Below are positions 8,783-16,645 of a stretch of 64,000 nucleotides of DNA, in pieces. Origin of the DNA: DASVBE01 sp963770375 (GTDB lineage Bacteria > Actinomycetota > Actinomycetes > Streptosporangiales > Streptosporangiaceae); contig CAVYPM010000017.1 of NCBI GenBank assembly GCA_963770375.1, forward strand, positions 558,001 to 622,000. Reading direction: 5' to 3'. Positions within the stretch are counted from its first letter, which is position 1. Each line of letters begins with the position of its first letter. Made by a program: the position numbers and the translations under genes. The notes beneath the pieces were generated by a model that saw nothing but the letters and a program-made list of their open reading frames with translations, was not told the DNA's origin and did no database searches.

Positions 8783-8971
8783 GGCCAGTCGTTCCCCTTT
8801 CGCGAGCAGGTCCTGTCCGGGCGCGGTGGTCTCCGGCCGCCGCCGTGGCGGCGGATGCCCCGCCAGGACCGAGCGTACGCCCTCGCCGGTAACAACGCGG
8901 CCTCGCGCCGGCGGCGCACAGGACGCGGCTTCGGCCCCCTGGGCAGTGTTCATCCGGGGGCCATCGCGGAG

Positions 8972-11932
8972 TTACCCGGACTTACTGGGGCTCGGCTGCG
9001 GCGTTGCCCCGGCCTTGGGCTTCGCCGCTGATCCGCCCGCGGCCGCCTGCTGCGCCTTGTCCAGCGCCGCCTTGACCTTGGCCAGATCTGCCTGGTATGT
9101 GCCCAGGTCGCCGTTCTTCAGCGCGGTCTGGGCCTGGTTGTAGAAGTTCTCGGCCTGCTGCAGGTACTTCAGCACGGTGGAGTTCGCGGTGCCGCCGGGC
9201 GAGGGCGGGCCGGTGCCGCCGCCGGTGCTGCCGGGCGGCGGGGGCGGGCTGCCGGGGACCGTGAAGACCTGGGCCAGCGCCTCGCTCAGCGTCGGCGCGT
9301 AGCCGATGCTGCCGGTGCCGGTGCCGGTGCCGTTGTAGTACACCAGGACCCGTTTCAGGGTCGGGAACGAGCCGGAGTTGCTGTTGCCGGAGGACTGGGA
9401 CACGTACAGCGGCTCGAAGTAGACCAGGCCGCCGCCGACCGGGATGGTGACCAGGTTGCCGGTGGTGACCCGGGAGCCGCCCTGGCGCAGCAGGGTCAGC
9501 GCGGAGGCCACGGTCGGGTCGGACTCGAAGTCGTTCTGCACCTGGCCGGGCCCGGGGAACGCGGTGTCCTGCGGCAGTTCCAGCAGCCGGATCGTGCCGT
9601 AGCCGGGGCTCGCCGGGTTGCTGTTGACCGCCATGAACGCGGCCATGTTCGGCCGGCCGCGCGGGTTGAACGAGGTGACCAGGGAGAACTCCGGCTGCTT
9701 GTAGCCCGGCATGCTGCTCAGGGTCAGGTAGTAGGGGGGCTGGCTGAGCCCGGCCTGGCCGGACCGGCTCGGGTCATCCGGCACCGTCCAGAAGTTCTGC
9801 CCGCCGTAGAACTGCTCGGCCTGCTGCACGTGGTACTGGGCCAGGATCTGCCGCTGGGCCTCGAACAGGACCTCGGGGTAGCGCAGGTGGGCCATCAGCG
9901 CGGGGGGTATGTCCGTGCGCGGCTGGATCACGCCCGGGAAGGCCTGCATCCAGGTCTTCAGGATCGGGTCCTTGGTGCCCCACTGGTAGAGGGTGACCTG
10001 GCCGGTGTAGGCGTCGACCACGGCCTTGACCGAGTTGCGGACGTAGTTCACCTGGCCGGGCGCGCCGAACACCGAGCCGCTGGGGAAGTAGCTGTCCGTG
10101 CTGGCCTGGCGCAGGCCGATCCGCTGCGAGTACGGGTAGTCGTTGGTGGTGGTGTAGGCGTCCACCACCCAGTCGATGCCGCCGTTCCAGATGACCGGGT
10201 ACGGGTCGCCGTCCAGGGTCAGGAACGGGGCGACCTTCTGGACCCGGGACAGCGGGTCGCGGATGTACATGATCTTGGAATTGCCGTCGATGGCGCCCGA
10301 CAGCAGGATGTTCAGCTGCCGGAACTTGATCGCGTACAGCAGCCGGTTCAGCGGCGAGCCGACCGGCACCCCGCCGCCGCCGGTGTAGCGCGTGTTCTGC
10401 TGGCCGCCGGTGGAGCCGTTGGGGTAGTCGAGCTCCGCCTGGCGCCCGCCGACGATCGCGTAGCTGGTCTCCTGCTGGCCGAAGTAGATCCGGGGCTGCT
10501 TCAGGCCGAGCGAGCCGGTCGGCGGGATGTCGCTTTCGGTGAAGGCCGGCGCGCCGGTATTGGCCTGCGCGGTGCTCGCCCGGGCCGCGACCACGCCGAA
10601 GCCGTGCGTGTAGACCAGGTGCGAGTTGATCCAGTTGGCCTGGCCGGACGGCGGGCCGTCCATGTCCCGCACGCCGATTACCTGGTCCTGCGGAATGGCC
10701 GAGCCGGGCTGCGGGTAGCGGTCCACGGCCAGCACGCCGGGGAACTTGTAGTAGCCCTTGACCTGCTGGAGCTGCTGGAAGGTCTGCGACACCACGGCCG
10801 GGTCCATCAGCCGGACGTCGGGCAGGTTGCTGACCAGCCGGCCGAGGTCTGCTGCGGGCAGGCTGGAGCCGGCCTGGTAGGGCTGGCTCCTGACGTTGCT
10901 GACGCCGTACGCCAGGCGGGTGTACGTGATCTCCCGGCTGATGTACGGGCTCTCCTTGACCTGCTCGTTCGGCTTGACCACGAACTGCTGGATGATCGCC
11001 GGGTACACGCCGCCGATCAGCACCGCGGACAGCACCAGCAGGCCGAAGCCGACGGCGGGCAGCAGCGTATTGCGGCGGATCGCGCCGGCGAAGAAGAGAA
11101 CCGCGCACAGCACGGCGATGACCGCCAGGACGGTCTTGGCCGGAAGGATCGCGTTGACATCGGTATACGAAGCGCCGGTGCGGACCACTCCGCGCTGGGA
11201 GAAGTCGATGCCGTACCGGTCCACGAAGTAGGCGGCCGCCTTGAGCAGGACGAACACGCCGACCAGCACAAACAGGTGGGCCCTGGCCGCCGGTGTCGCG
11301 CGCTGGCCCTTCACCTGCGGCCGCAGTGCCCCGTACAGGTAGTGCACGATCACCGCCACGACCAGCGAGATCAGCACCGCGGTGAACAGGTAGGTCAGCA
11401 CCATCCGCAGGAACGGGTAGACGAACACGAAGAACGACAGGTCCAGGTGGAACTGCGGGTCCGTCCGGTGGAACGAGGTCCGGTTGGCGAACAGCAGCCA
11501 GGTCTGCCAGGAACTCGCCGCGGACAGCCCGGTGATCAGGCCGATCAGGCCCAGCAGGAGGCCCAGCACCAGCCGCCGGTGCGGGTCCACCACGGTCCGG
11601 TAGCCCTCCAGGCTCTGCTGGTCGGCGGCGGACGGGCGGAACGGCGGCCGCAGCCGGTAGGCGATCCAGGCGTTGGCGCCCACCACCGCGGCCATGAAGA
11701 TCGCGGTGACCAGGAACAGCAGCCACTTCGTGCCGTACGTGGTGCCGAACACCGAGGTGTAGCCGACCGAGCGGAACCACAGGTAGTCGGTCCACACCCC
11801 GGCCACCACGGAGACCACGATGATCAGCGCGACCAGCCCGGCGGCGACCGGGATGAGCAGCTTCGGCCAGCGCGGCAGGACCAGCGGCCGGTTCGCCGCC
11901 GGCCTGGGCTGACCAGGAGACCGGAAGGTCAC
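8972..11932 (-). CDS. UPF0182 family large membrane protein
   Basis: A 986-residue protein of the UPF0182/COG1615 family. The first 330 residues contain about seven membrane helices (for example LLIPVAAGLVALIIVVSVVAGV and LLFLVTAIFMAAVVGANAWIAY), followed by a large soluble domain, presumably extracytoplasmic, with the family hallmarks EITYTRLAYGV, VYTHGFGVVAA and YFGQQETSYAIVG. The C-terminus is a Pro/Gly-rich linker followed by a helical EQAENFYNQAQTALKNGDLGTYQ segment. No biochemical function is established for the family. It lies downstream of the PDZ/Lon-like protease, an order shared with Mycobacterium tuberculosis Rv3193c-Rv3194c. Confidence 0.9.
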   Translation of the reverse strand: MTFRSPGQPRPAANRPLVLPRWPKLLIPVAAGLVALIIVVSVVAGVWTDYLWFRSVGYTSVFGTTYGTKWLLFLVTAIFMAAVVGANAWIAYRLRPPFRPSAADQQSLEGYRTVVDPHRRLVLGLLLGLIGLITGLSAASSWQTWLLFANRTSFHRTDPQFHLDLSFFVFVYPFLRMVLTYLFTAVLISLVVAVIVHYLYGALRPQVKGQRATPAARAHLFVLVGVFVLLKAAAYFVDRYGIDFSQRGVVRTGASYTDVNAILPAKTVLAVIAVLCAVLFFAGAIRRNTLLPAVGFGLLVLSAVLIGGVYPAIIQQFVVKPNEQVKESPYISREITYTRLAYGVSNVRSQPYQAGSSLPAADLGRLVSNLPDVRLMDPAVVSQTFQQLQQVKGYYKFPGVLAVDRYPQPGSAIPQDQVIGVRDMDGPPSGQANWINSHLVYTHGFGVVAARASTAQANTGAPAFTESDIPPTGSLGLKQPRIYFGQQETSYAIVGGRQAELDYPNGSTGGQQNTRYTGGGGVPVGSPLNRLLYAIKFRQLNILLSGAIDGNSKIMYIRDPLSRVQKVAPFLTLDGDPYPVIWNGGIDWVVDAYTTTNDYPYSQRIGLRQASTDSYFPSGSVFGAPGQVNYVRNSVKAVVDAYTGQVTLYQWGTKDPILKTWMQAFPGVIQPRTDIPPALMAHLRYPEVLFEAQRQILAQYHVQQAEQFYGGQNFWTVPDDPSRSGQAGLSQPPYYLTLSSMPGYKQPEFSLVTSFNPRGRPNMAAFMAVNSNPASPGYGTIRLLELPQDTAFPGPGQVQNDFESDPTVASALTLLRQGGSRVTTGNLVTIPVGGGLVYFEPLYVSQSSGNSNSGSFPTLKRVLVYYNGTGTGTGSIGYAPTLSEALAQVFTVPGSPPPPPGSTGGGTGPPSPGGTANSTVLKYLQQAENFYNQAQTALKNGDLGTYQADLAKVKAALDKAQQAAAGGSAAKPKAGATPQPSPSKSG

Positions 11933-12124
11933 GCCATCTCCCTTGTGCGGACCGTGGAGGGGGCGACGCCGCGGGAGCCGCGGTATGCGGCACGGCGAAG
12001 CAGAGCAGACTAGCGCGCGGCCGCGGGCCTGGCGCAGTGGTCCATGCTCCCAGAGGGCAACTTACCGGCCCCGGCGAGGTACCCGGACCGATCGCGCCCG
12101 CGGCGCGGGCGTTTTGTCCGGTAT

Positions 12125-12160
12125 TAGCCGCTCGCTGCGGGCCGCTTTAAGGCGCTGCCT
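12125..12160 (+). repeat. Dispersed intergenic repeat, copy A
   Basis: This 36-bp segment, beginning TAGCCGCTCGCTGCGGGCCG and ending GGCGCTGCCT, recurs nearly unchanged at 25276-25311 (two one-base indels) and in part at 47520-47540. All three copies are intergenic. The end AGGCGCTGCCT is a short inverted repeat. It lies in the 265-bp gap between the PDZ protease gene and the UPF0182 gene; no other signal is recognised in that gap. Confidence 0.55.
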
Positions 12161-12197
12161 GCCTTCGAGCCAGTACTGCTGGCTCCGCCGGCCGGGG

Positions 12198-13247
12198 TCA
12201 GCAGCCGGGGACGGGGCGGCCGGCTTTGAGCGCGGCGAGCGCGTCCAGCGCGCCGCTCAGGCTGCGGACCTTGATCAGGCGCAGCCCGGCGGGCACCGCG
12301 CGGACCGCGTCCGGGCAGTTCGCCGCGGGGGTGAGGAACACGGTGGCGCCGGCGTTCCGGGCGCCGGCCATCTTCTGCTGGACCCCGCCGATCGGGTCGA
12401 CCTTGCCGTTGGTCTCGATCTCGCCGGTGCCGGCCACGAACCGGCCGCCGGTCAGGTCACCGGGGGTCAGCTTGTCCACGATGCCCAGGGCGAACATCAG
12501 GCCCGCGCTCGGGCCGCCGATGTTGCTGATGTTGATCTTCACGGTGAACGGGAACCGGAAGCCCTCCCTGATGCTCACCCCGACGACCGCCTGGCCGCCG
12601 ATCTTCTTGGTGCCGACTTTTACGGTGCGGATGGCGCCGTCGCGGGCCACGGTCAGCGTCAGGCGGGTACCCGGCGGGTGCCGCTTGATCAGCGCGCTGG
12701 AGCTGGCGGTGCAGGTTACCGGCACGCCGTCGACGGCCTTGATGACGTCGCCGCGGCGCAGCAGGCCGTCCGCGGGCAGGCCCTTGACCGTGCTCACGAC
12801 GGTGTCGATCACGCTGAAATTGATGTTCAGCTGGCAGAGGGCAGCGACCTGGGCGGTCTGCTGCGAGTTCGTCATCTCCTCGGTGTCCTGCTTGGTGACC
12901 TGCTGCTGGGTCTGGCCGGGGGTGAAGATCTCCTCCTGCGGGACGACCGCCTCGTGCGGGCTGAGCCAGGCGCGCAGGGCGGCGAACACGTTGAACCGGC
13001 TGCCCGGGCCGCCGATGTAGGACACCGTGACCAGGTTGAGGTGGCCGCTGGTGGGATAGGTCCGGTGGCCGGAGATCTGGATCAGCGGCTCCTTGCCCGA
13101 CGTGCCGAGGGTGTTCAGCGTGGGCCCGGGCAGAAGCGCGACGTAGGGGACGCGGACGGCAGAGGCGACCACCAGGGCGGCGACGACGCCGCAGGCGGCG
13201 ACCGCCAGCGTGGCGGCCCGGCGGGACATCCTGGGCAGGTTAGGCAC
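12198..13247 (-). CDS. PDZ and Lon-like (S16) membrane-anchored protease, YlbL/Rv3194c type
   Basis: A 349-residue secreted-side protease. An N-terminal membrane anchor (LAVAACGVVAALVVASAVRVPYVALLPGPT) is followed by a PDZ domain (about 135-220, GLPADGLLRRGDVIKAVDGVPV) and a C-terminal Lon-type domain. The catalytic serine is in GGPSAGLMFALGIVD and the lysine in IGGVQQKMAGARNAG, so the Ser-Lys dyad is present. Such proteins act outside the membrane and lack the Lon ATPase. Its GTG start overlaps the moaE stop by eight bases; an ATG at 13229 (MSRRAAT) is an alternative. Upstream of UPF0182, as in mycobacteria. Confidence 0.88.
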   Translation of the reverse strand: MPNLPRMSRRAATLAVAACGVVAALVVASAVRVPYVALLPGPTLNTLGTSGKEPLIQISGHRTYPTSGHLNLVTVSYIGGPGSRFNVFAALRAWLSPHEAVVPQEEIFTPGQTQQQVTKQDTEEMTNSQQTAQVAALCQLNINFSVIDTVVSTVKGLPADGLLRRGDVIKAVDGVPVTCTASSSALIKRHPPGTRLTLTVARDGAIRTVKVGTKKIGGQAVVGVSIREGFRFPFTVKINISNIGGPSAGLMFALGIVDKLTPGDLTGGRFVAGTGEIETNGKVDPIGGVQQKMAGARNAGATVFLTPAANCPDAVRAVPAGLRLIKVRSLSGALDALAALKAGRPVPGC

Positions 13248-13713
13248 CGGCGGACGGCTCCCCGTCGGCGCCGGCCCACTCGCTGCTGGCCCATTCGCTG
13301 TTCACCCATTCGCTGGCGCCGCTGGCCAGCTCCTGGTGCTTCCAGATCGGCACGGCGGCCTTGAGCTCGTCGATCAGCGCACGGCAGGCGGTGAAGGCCT
13401 CGGCCCGGTGCGGGCTGGCCACCGCGACCACGACGGCCAGGTCGCCGATGTCCAGTGAGCCCAGCCGGTGCACCGCGGCGACGCCGCGCACGTCGTGGCT
13501 GGCGGCGATCTTCTCCGCCACCCGGCGAAGCTCGTCCTGGGCGGATGGGTGCGCGGTGTAGGTCAGCCGGGTGACCCCCTGCCCCCGGTCATGGTTGCGG
13601 ACCACGCCGGTGAACAGCGCCACTCCCCCGGCCTCGGGGTGGCTGACCGCACGCAGGGCCTCATCGACGGACAGCGGCTCGGTCCGCAGCTCCGCCAGTC
13701 TGATCACGTCCAC
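13240..13713 (-). CDS. moaE: Molybdopterin synthase catalytic subunit MoaE
   Basis: A 157-residue MoaE. The family segments are GGVALFTGVVRNHDRGQ, LTYTAHPSAQDELRRVAEKIAA, VAAVHRLGSLDIGDLAVVVAVASPHRAEAF and AVPIWKHQEL, the last with the active-site lysine. With the sulfur carrier MoaD it converts precursor Z to molybdopterin; no moaD is nearby, so it must act with a partner elsewhere. The tail repeats SEWVNSEWASSEWA, an unusual Trp-rich extension past the normal C-terminus. It lies 25 bases downstream of the SDR-type gene and overlaps the protease start. Confidence 0.9.
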   Translation of the reverse strand: MDVIRLAELRTEPLSVDEALRAVSHPEAGGVALFTGVVRNHDRGQGVTRLTYTAHPSAQDELRRVAEKIAASHDVRGVAAVHRLGSLDIGDLAVVVAVASPHRAEAFTACRALIDELKAAVPIWKHQELASGASEWVNSEWASSEWAGADGEPSAGA

Positions 13714-13738
13714 GACGTAACGCTACCGGGCGCCACGA

Positions 13739-14884
13739 TCAGCTGGTGCGGCGACGGCGCCGGGCCCGGCGCACGATGGCCGCGGTGCCGACCACGGCCA
13801 CCGTGCCGGCCGCCACGGCGGCGGTGTCCTTCCTGGCCAGGCGGCGGCCCGCGACCGCGAGGCGGCTGGACCGCTGGTCCAGCAGGATCCGGAACGCCTC
13901 GGCGTTGCCGTGCTGCGGGCGCCAGCCCGCGTCACGCAGCGCCCGGCAGTCGACCACCCACGGGTAGACGATGAAGTTCAGGTCGACCACCGGCACCGGG
14001 GTGAGGCCGGCCCGGTGCAGGCGCTGCACGGTGCCGAAGGTCAGCCCGGCGGGCAGTTCCAGGCGGCGCAGCCCGGAGATCTCCTCGACGTCCTCCTGCT
14101 CCAGCCAGCCCTCGCAGCCGACCGCGAAGCTGCCGGTGAGCTCGCCGGCCGCGGTCAGCTCCAGGGCCGACACCAGGTCGTCGACGTGGCAGAACTGCCA
14201 GCGCGGCCGGGTGCCCTTGACGGTGAGCAGCCGCGGCGCCTCGAAATGCCGGGTGACCGCGGTCTCGACGCCGTCGCCGACCAGCGCGGCGGGGCGGACC
14301 ACGGTGACGTCAAGGCCCGGGTGGGCCGCGGTGGACCGGCGGGCCAGCTGCTCGATCTCCAGCAGGTCGCCGACCACGCTGCCGTCCAGGTCGGCGGCGG
14401 GCGGCGCGGACTCCTCCAGCGGCACCGGGTTGTCCGGCCGGGCGCCGTACACCATCGCGCTGGTGACCAGCACGGCCCGGCCGACCCGGCCGGCCGCGGC
14501 CGCGGTCAGCACGGTCTGCGCGCCGCGCACGTTGAACGCTCGCCGGGCCCGCGCGTCGGTGTCCGGGGCCAGGTCGACGTCGGTGTGCACGACCACGTCC
14601 ACCCCGGTCAGCCGGCCGGCCAGGGCCGGGTCGCGGACGTCCACCACCCGCCAGGTCACCCCGGTCACGTCGCCGCGGTGGTCGTCGATGGCCACCACCC
14701 GGCCGATCCGGTCCGAGGCCGCGAGCCGGGCGGTCAGCGCGTGGCCCAGGCCCTGCGCCGCCCCGGTGACCGCCACCACCGGCCCGTGGCCGCGTTCCGC
14801 GAGCCCGCTGTCGTCGTCCTGGCCTGCGGCCGGACGGGCAGCGCGGCTCAGCCGTCGGCGAACCTGGCCCTCTCGGTGACTCAC
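13739..14884 (-). CDS. NAD-dependent epimerase/dehydratase-like (extended SDR) protein with C-terminal membrane anchor
   Basis: A 381-residue extended short-chain dehydrogenase fold: VVAVTGAAQGLGHAL is the dinucleotide-binding motif, VDVRDPALAGRL and VLVTSAMVYGARPDNP follow, and VVRPAALVGDGV is typical of the substrate half. The YxxxK catalytic pair expected about 25 residues after the serine is not visible (the place reads DGSVVGDLLEIEQL), so catalysis is doubtful and it may only bind nucleotide or act structurally. A short hydrophobic stretch and a basic end (VAAGTVAVVGTAAIVRRARRRRR) suggest a tail anchor. Divergent from the zincin-like gene, 65 bases away. Substrate unknown. Confidence 0.7.
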   Translation of the reverse strand: MSHREGQVRRRLSRAARPAAGQDDDSGLAERGHGPVVAVTGAAQGLGHALTARLAASDRIGRVVAIDDHRGDVTGVTWRVVDVRDPALAGRLTGVDVVVHTDVDLAPDTDARARRAFNVRGAQTVLTAAAAGRVGRAVLVTSAMVYGARPDNPVPLEESAPPAADLDGSVVGDLLEIEQLARRSTAAHPGLDVTVVRPAALVGDGVETAVTRHFEAPRLLTVKGTRPRWQFCHVDDLVSALELTAAGELTGSFAVGCEGWLEQEDVEEISGLRRLELPAGLTFGTVQRLHRAGLTPVPVVDLNFIVYPWVVDCRALRDAGWRPQHGNAEAFRILLDQRSSRLAVAGRRLARKDTAAVAAGTVAVVGTAAIVRRARRRRRTS

Positions 14885-14949
14885 CCTGCGGCACTCCCGG
14901 ATAACGTGGCCAACGTGGACTCTTCCATCCTGCCTGACAGGGAGCCGTG

Positions 14950-16404
14950 ATGACTGATCCTCCCTTCGGCTTCAACCCGCCGTCGGATCCCGGTGACCGG
15001 GGCAAGCCGCCTGCTGGCGGGCCGCTGGGCCCGCTCGGTGACCCGCAGCAGTTCGCTGATGCGCTGCGGCAGTTTGCCGACCTGATGTCCTACCAGGGCG
15101 GCGTGGTCAACTGGGACCTGGCCAAGAACGTGGCCCGGCAGACGGTCGCGGCCAAGGGTGATCCGAGCGTCCTGGATGTCGAGCGGCAGCAGGTGGCCGA
15201 CGCGCTGCGGGTGGCCGATCTGTGGCTGGAGGACGTCACCAGCTTCCCTACCGGGATCCGGTCGGTGCAGGCGTGGAGCCAGTCGGAGTGGGTGGAAGCG
15301 ACCATGCCGGTCTGGTCCAAGCTCTGCGACCCGATCGCCGAGCGGGCCGTGGACGCCATGGGCGGCATGCTCACCGAGGACCCGGGCGAGATCGGCGGCA
15401 TGCCGCCCGAGCTGCAGGCCGCGATGTCCGCGATGCAGGGCGGTCTCGGCGGCCTGGGCGGGTTCGGCCAGATGATGCGCCGGATGGGCGGCCTGATGGT
15501 CGGTGGGCAGACCGGGGCGGCGATCGGCACGCTGGCCCAGGAGGTCGTCAGCTCGACCGACGTGGGCCTGCCGCTGGGCCCGGAGGGCGTGGCTGCGCTG
15601 CTGCCCGCGGCCGTGGCCGGGTTCGGCGCGGGGCTGTCGATCAGCCTGGACGAGGTGCGGCTCTTCCTGGCCATGCGCGAGGCCGCGCATCACCGGCTGT
15701 TCGGGCACGTGCCCTGGCTGCGCGCCCGTCTGCTCGGCGCGGTGGAGGACTATGCGCGCGGGATCACGGTCGACGCGTCCGCGCTGCGGGACGCCATGCC
15801 GCAGATTGATCCGTCGAACCCGGAGAGCCTGAACGAGGCGCTGTCCGGGGCGGCGCTGTTCCAGCCGGAAGATACCGAGCAGCAGAAGGCCGCCCTGGCC
15901 CGGCTGGAGACCGTGCTGGCGCTGGTCGAGGGCTGGGTGTCCACGGTCGTCGACGAGGTGGCCGCGACCCGGCTGCCCCAGGCCAGCGCGCTGGCCGAGG
16001 CGATCAGGCGGCGCCGGGCGACCGGCGGGCCGGCCGAGCGGACCTTCGCCACCCTGGTCGGCCTCGAGCTGCGGCCGCGCCGGCTGCGCGAAGCCGCGGC
16101 GATCTGGCGCGGCCTCACCGACGAGCGCGGCGTCTCCGGCCGGGACGCGGTCTGGGCACACCCGGACCTGCTGCCCGGCCCGGACGACTTCGACGACCCG
16201 GATGGCTTCGTCCGCGGCAGGCCCGAGCTGGACATCTCCGGCCTGGACCTCGAGGGCCTGACCGGCGAAGCTGCGGCCGGTGACGGTCCCGCGGACGGCA
16301 AGCCCGGTGATGGCAAGCCCGGTGATGGCAAGCCCGGTGATGGCAAGCCCGGTGACGGCGAGCCGGGTGAGGCGGACGGCAAGCCCGGCGCTGACGGCGG
16401 CTAG
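14950..16404 (+). CDS. Zincin-like metallopeptidase (COG5282/Rv3195 type)
   Basis: A 484-residue protein of the zincin-like metallopeptidase type 2 family. PPELQAAMSAMQGGLGGLGGFGQMMRRMGG and LMVGGQTGAAIGTLAQEVV precede the zinc-site region REAAHHRLFGHVPWLRARL, whose histidines replace a classical HExxH. The family often travels with F420-using organisms; its substrate is unknown. The ATG at 14950 is chosen over the adjacent GTG because GGGAG is seven bases upstream. Its C-terminus ends in a Gly-Asp-Gly-Lys-Pro repeat encoded by a DNA tandem repeat. The mycobacterial homologue also lies next to the UPF0182/PDZ pair. Confidence 0.82.
   Translation: MTDPPFGFNPPSDPGDRGKPPAGGPLGPLGDPQQFADALRQFADLMSYQGGVVNWDLAKNVARQTVAAKGDPSVLDVERQQVADALRVADLWLEDVTSFPTGIRSVQAWSQSEWVEATMPVWSKLCDPIAERAVDAMGGMLTEDPGEIGGMPPELQAAMSAMQGGLGGLGGFGQMMRRMGGLMVGGQTGAAIGTLAQEVVSSTDVGLPLGPEGVAALLPAAVAGFGAGLSISLDEVRLFLAMREAAHHRLFGHVPWLRARLLGAVEDYARGITVDASALRDAMPQIDPSNPESLNEALSGAALFQPEDTEQQKAALARLETVLALVEGWVSTVVDEVAATRLPQASALAEAIRRRRATGGPAERTFATLVGLELRPRRLREAAAIWRGLTDERGVSGRDAVWAHPDLLPGPDDFDDPDGFVRGRPELDISGLDLEGLTGEAAAGDGPADGKPGDGKPGDGKPGDGKPGDGEPGEADGKPGADGG
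16297..16371 (+). repeat. 15-bp tandem repeat inside the zincin-like gene
   Basis: Five consecutive 15-bp units (GGCAAGCCCGGTGAT and variants) encode a repeated GKPGD pentapeptide at the protein's C-terminus. The first three units are identical, the fourth differs at one position and the fifth is diverged. Such arrays vary in copy number by replication slippage; here the unit is a multiple of three, so length changes would keep the frame. Confidence 0.85.
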
Positions 16405-16435
16405 CCAGGTCCTGGCCCTTACCTGGCGCAGCCGG

Positions 16436-16576
16436 CTATCCACAGGCAGTGGACAACGAGCCTGCTGGCCAGCTGGCTGGCCATGGCCGGAATCCGCAGC
16501 CCGGGGCGGTCTTTTCCGGTCCGTGTCCACAAGGACACGCCGCGTGCTCCCCATCTTCTCCACACACTTATCCACA
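16436..16576. promoter_or_regulatory. Cluster of DnaA-box-like 9-mers
   Basis: Within 141 bp of non-coding DNA are TTATCCACA at 16568-16576 (perfect DnaA box), CTATCCACA at 16436-16444 and TTCTCCACA at 16556-16564 (each one mismatch), and AGTGGACAA at 16448-16456 (reverse complement TTGTCCACT, close to the actinobacterial TTGTCCACA). GTGTCCACA at 16523-16531 is a fifth, weaker match that also forms the arm of a GTGTCC-ACAA-GGACAC hairpin (16523-16538). No dnaA, dnaN or AT-rich unwinding region is nearby, so this is not oriC; DnaA titration or DnaA-controlled transcription is possible. Confidence 0.5.
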
Positions 16577-16645
16577 GGCTGGTGACCAGCCCGGGGCCGC
16601 GGCAGAACCGGTCATTCTGTCGGTCCGGGCTGCCATCCTCGCGGC

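Noticed and set aside
7006..9031. Plus-strand genes opposite the nucleotidyltransferase and glycosyltransferase
   Set aside because: No domain, poor composition and exact overlap with well-supported minus-strand genes.
16297..16371. Possible CRISPR-like array
   Set aside because: Direct 15-bp tandem units without spacers, inside a coding sequence; no cas genes.
16436..16576. Chromosomal origin
   Set aside because: No dnaA, dnaN, rpmH or AT-rich unwinding stretch nearby, and too few boxes.
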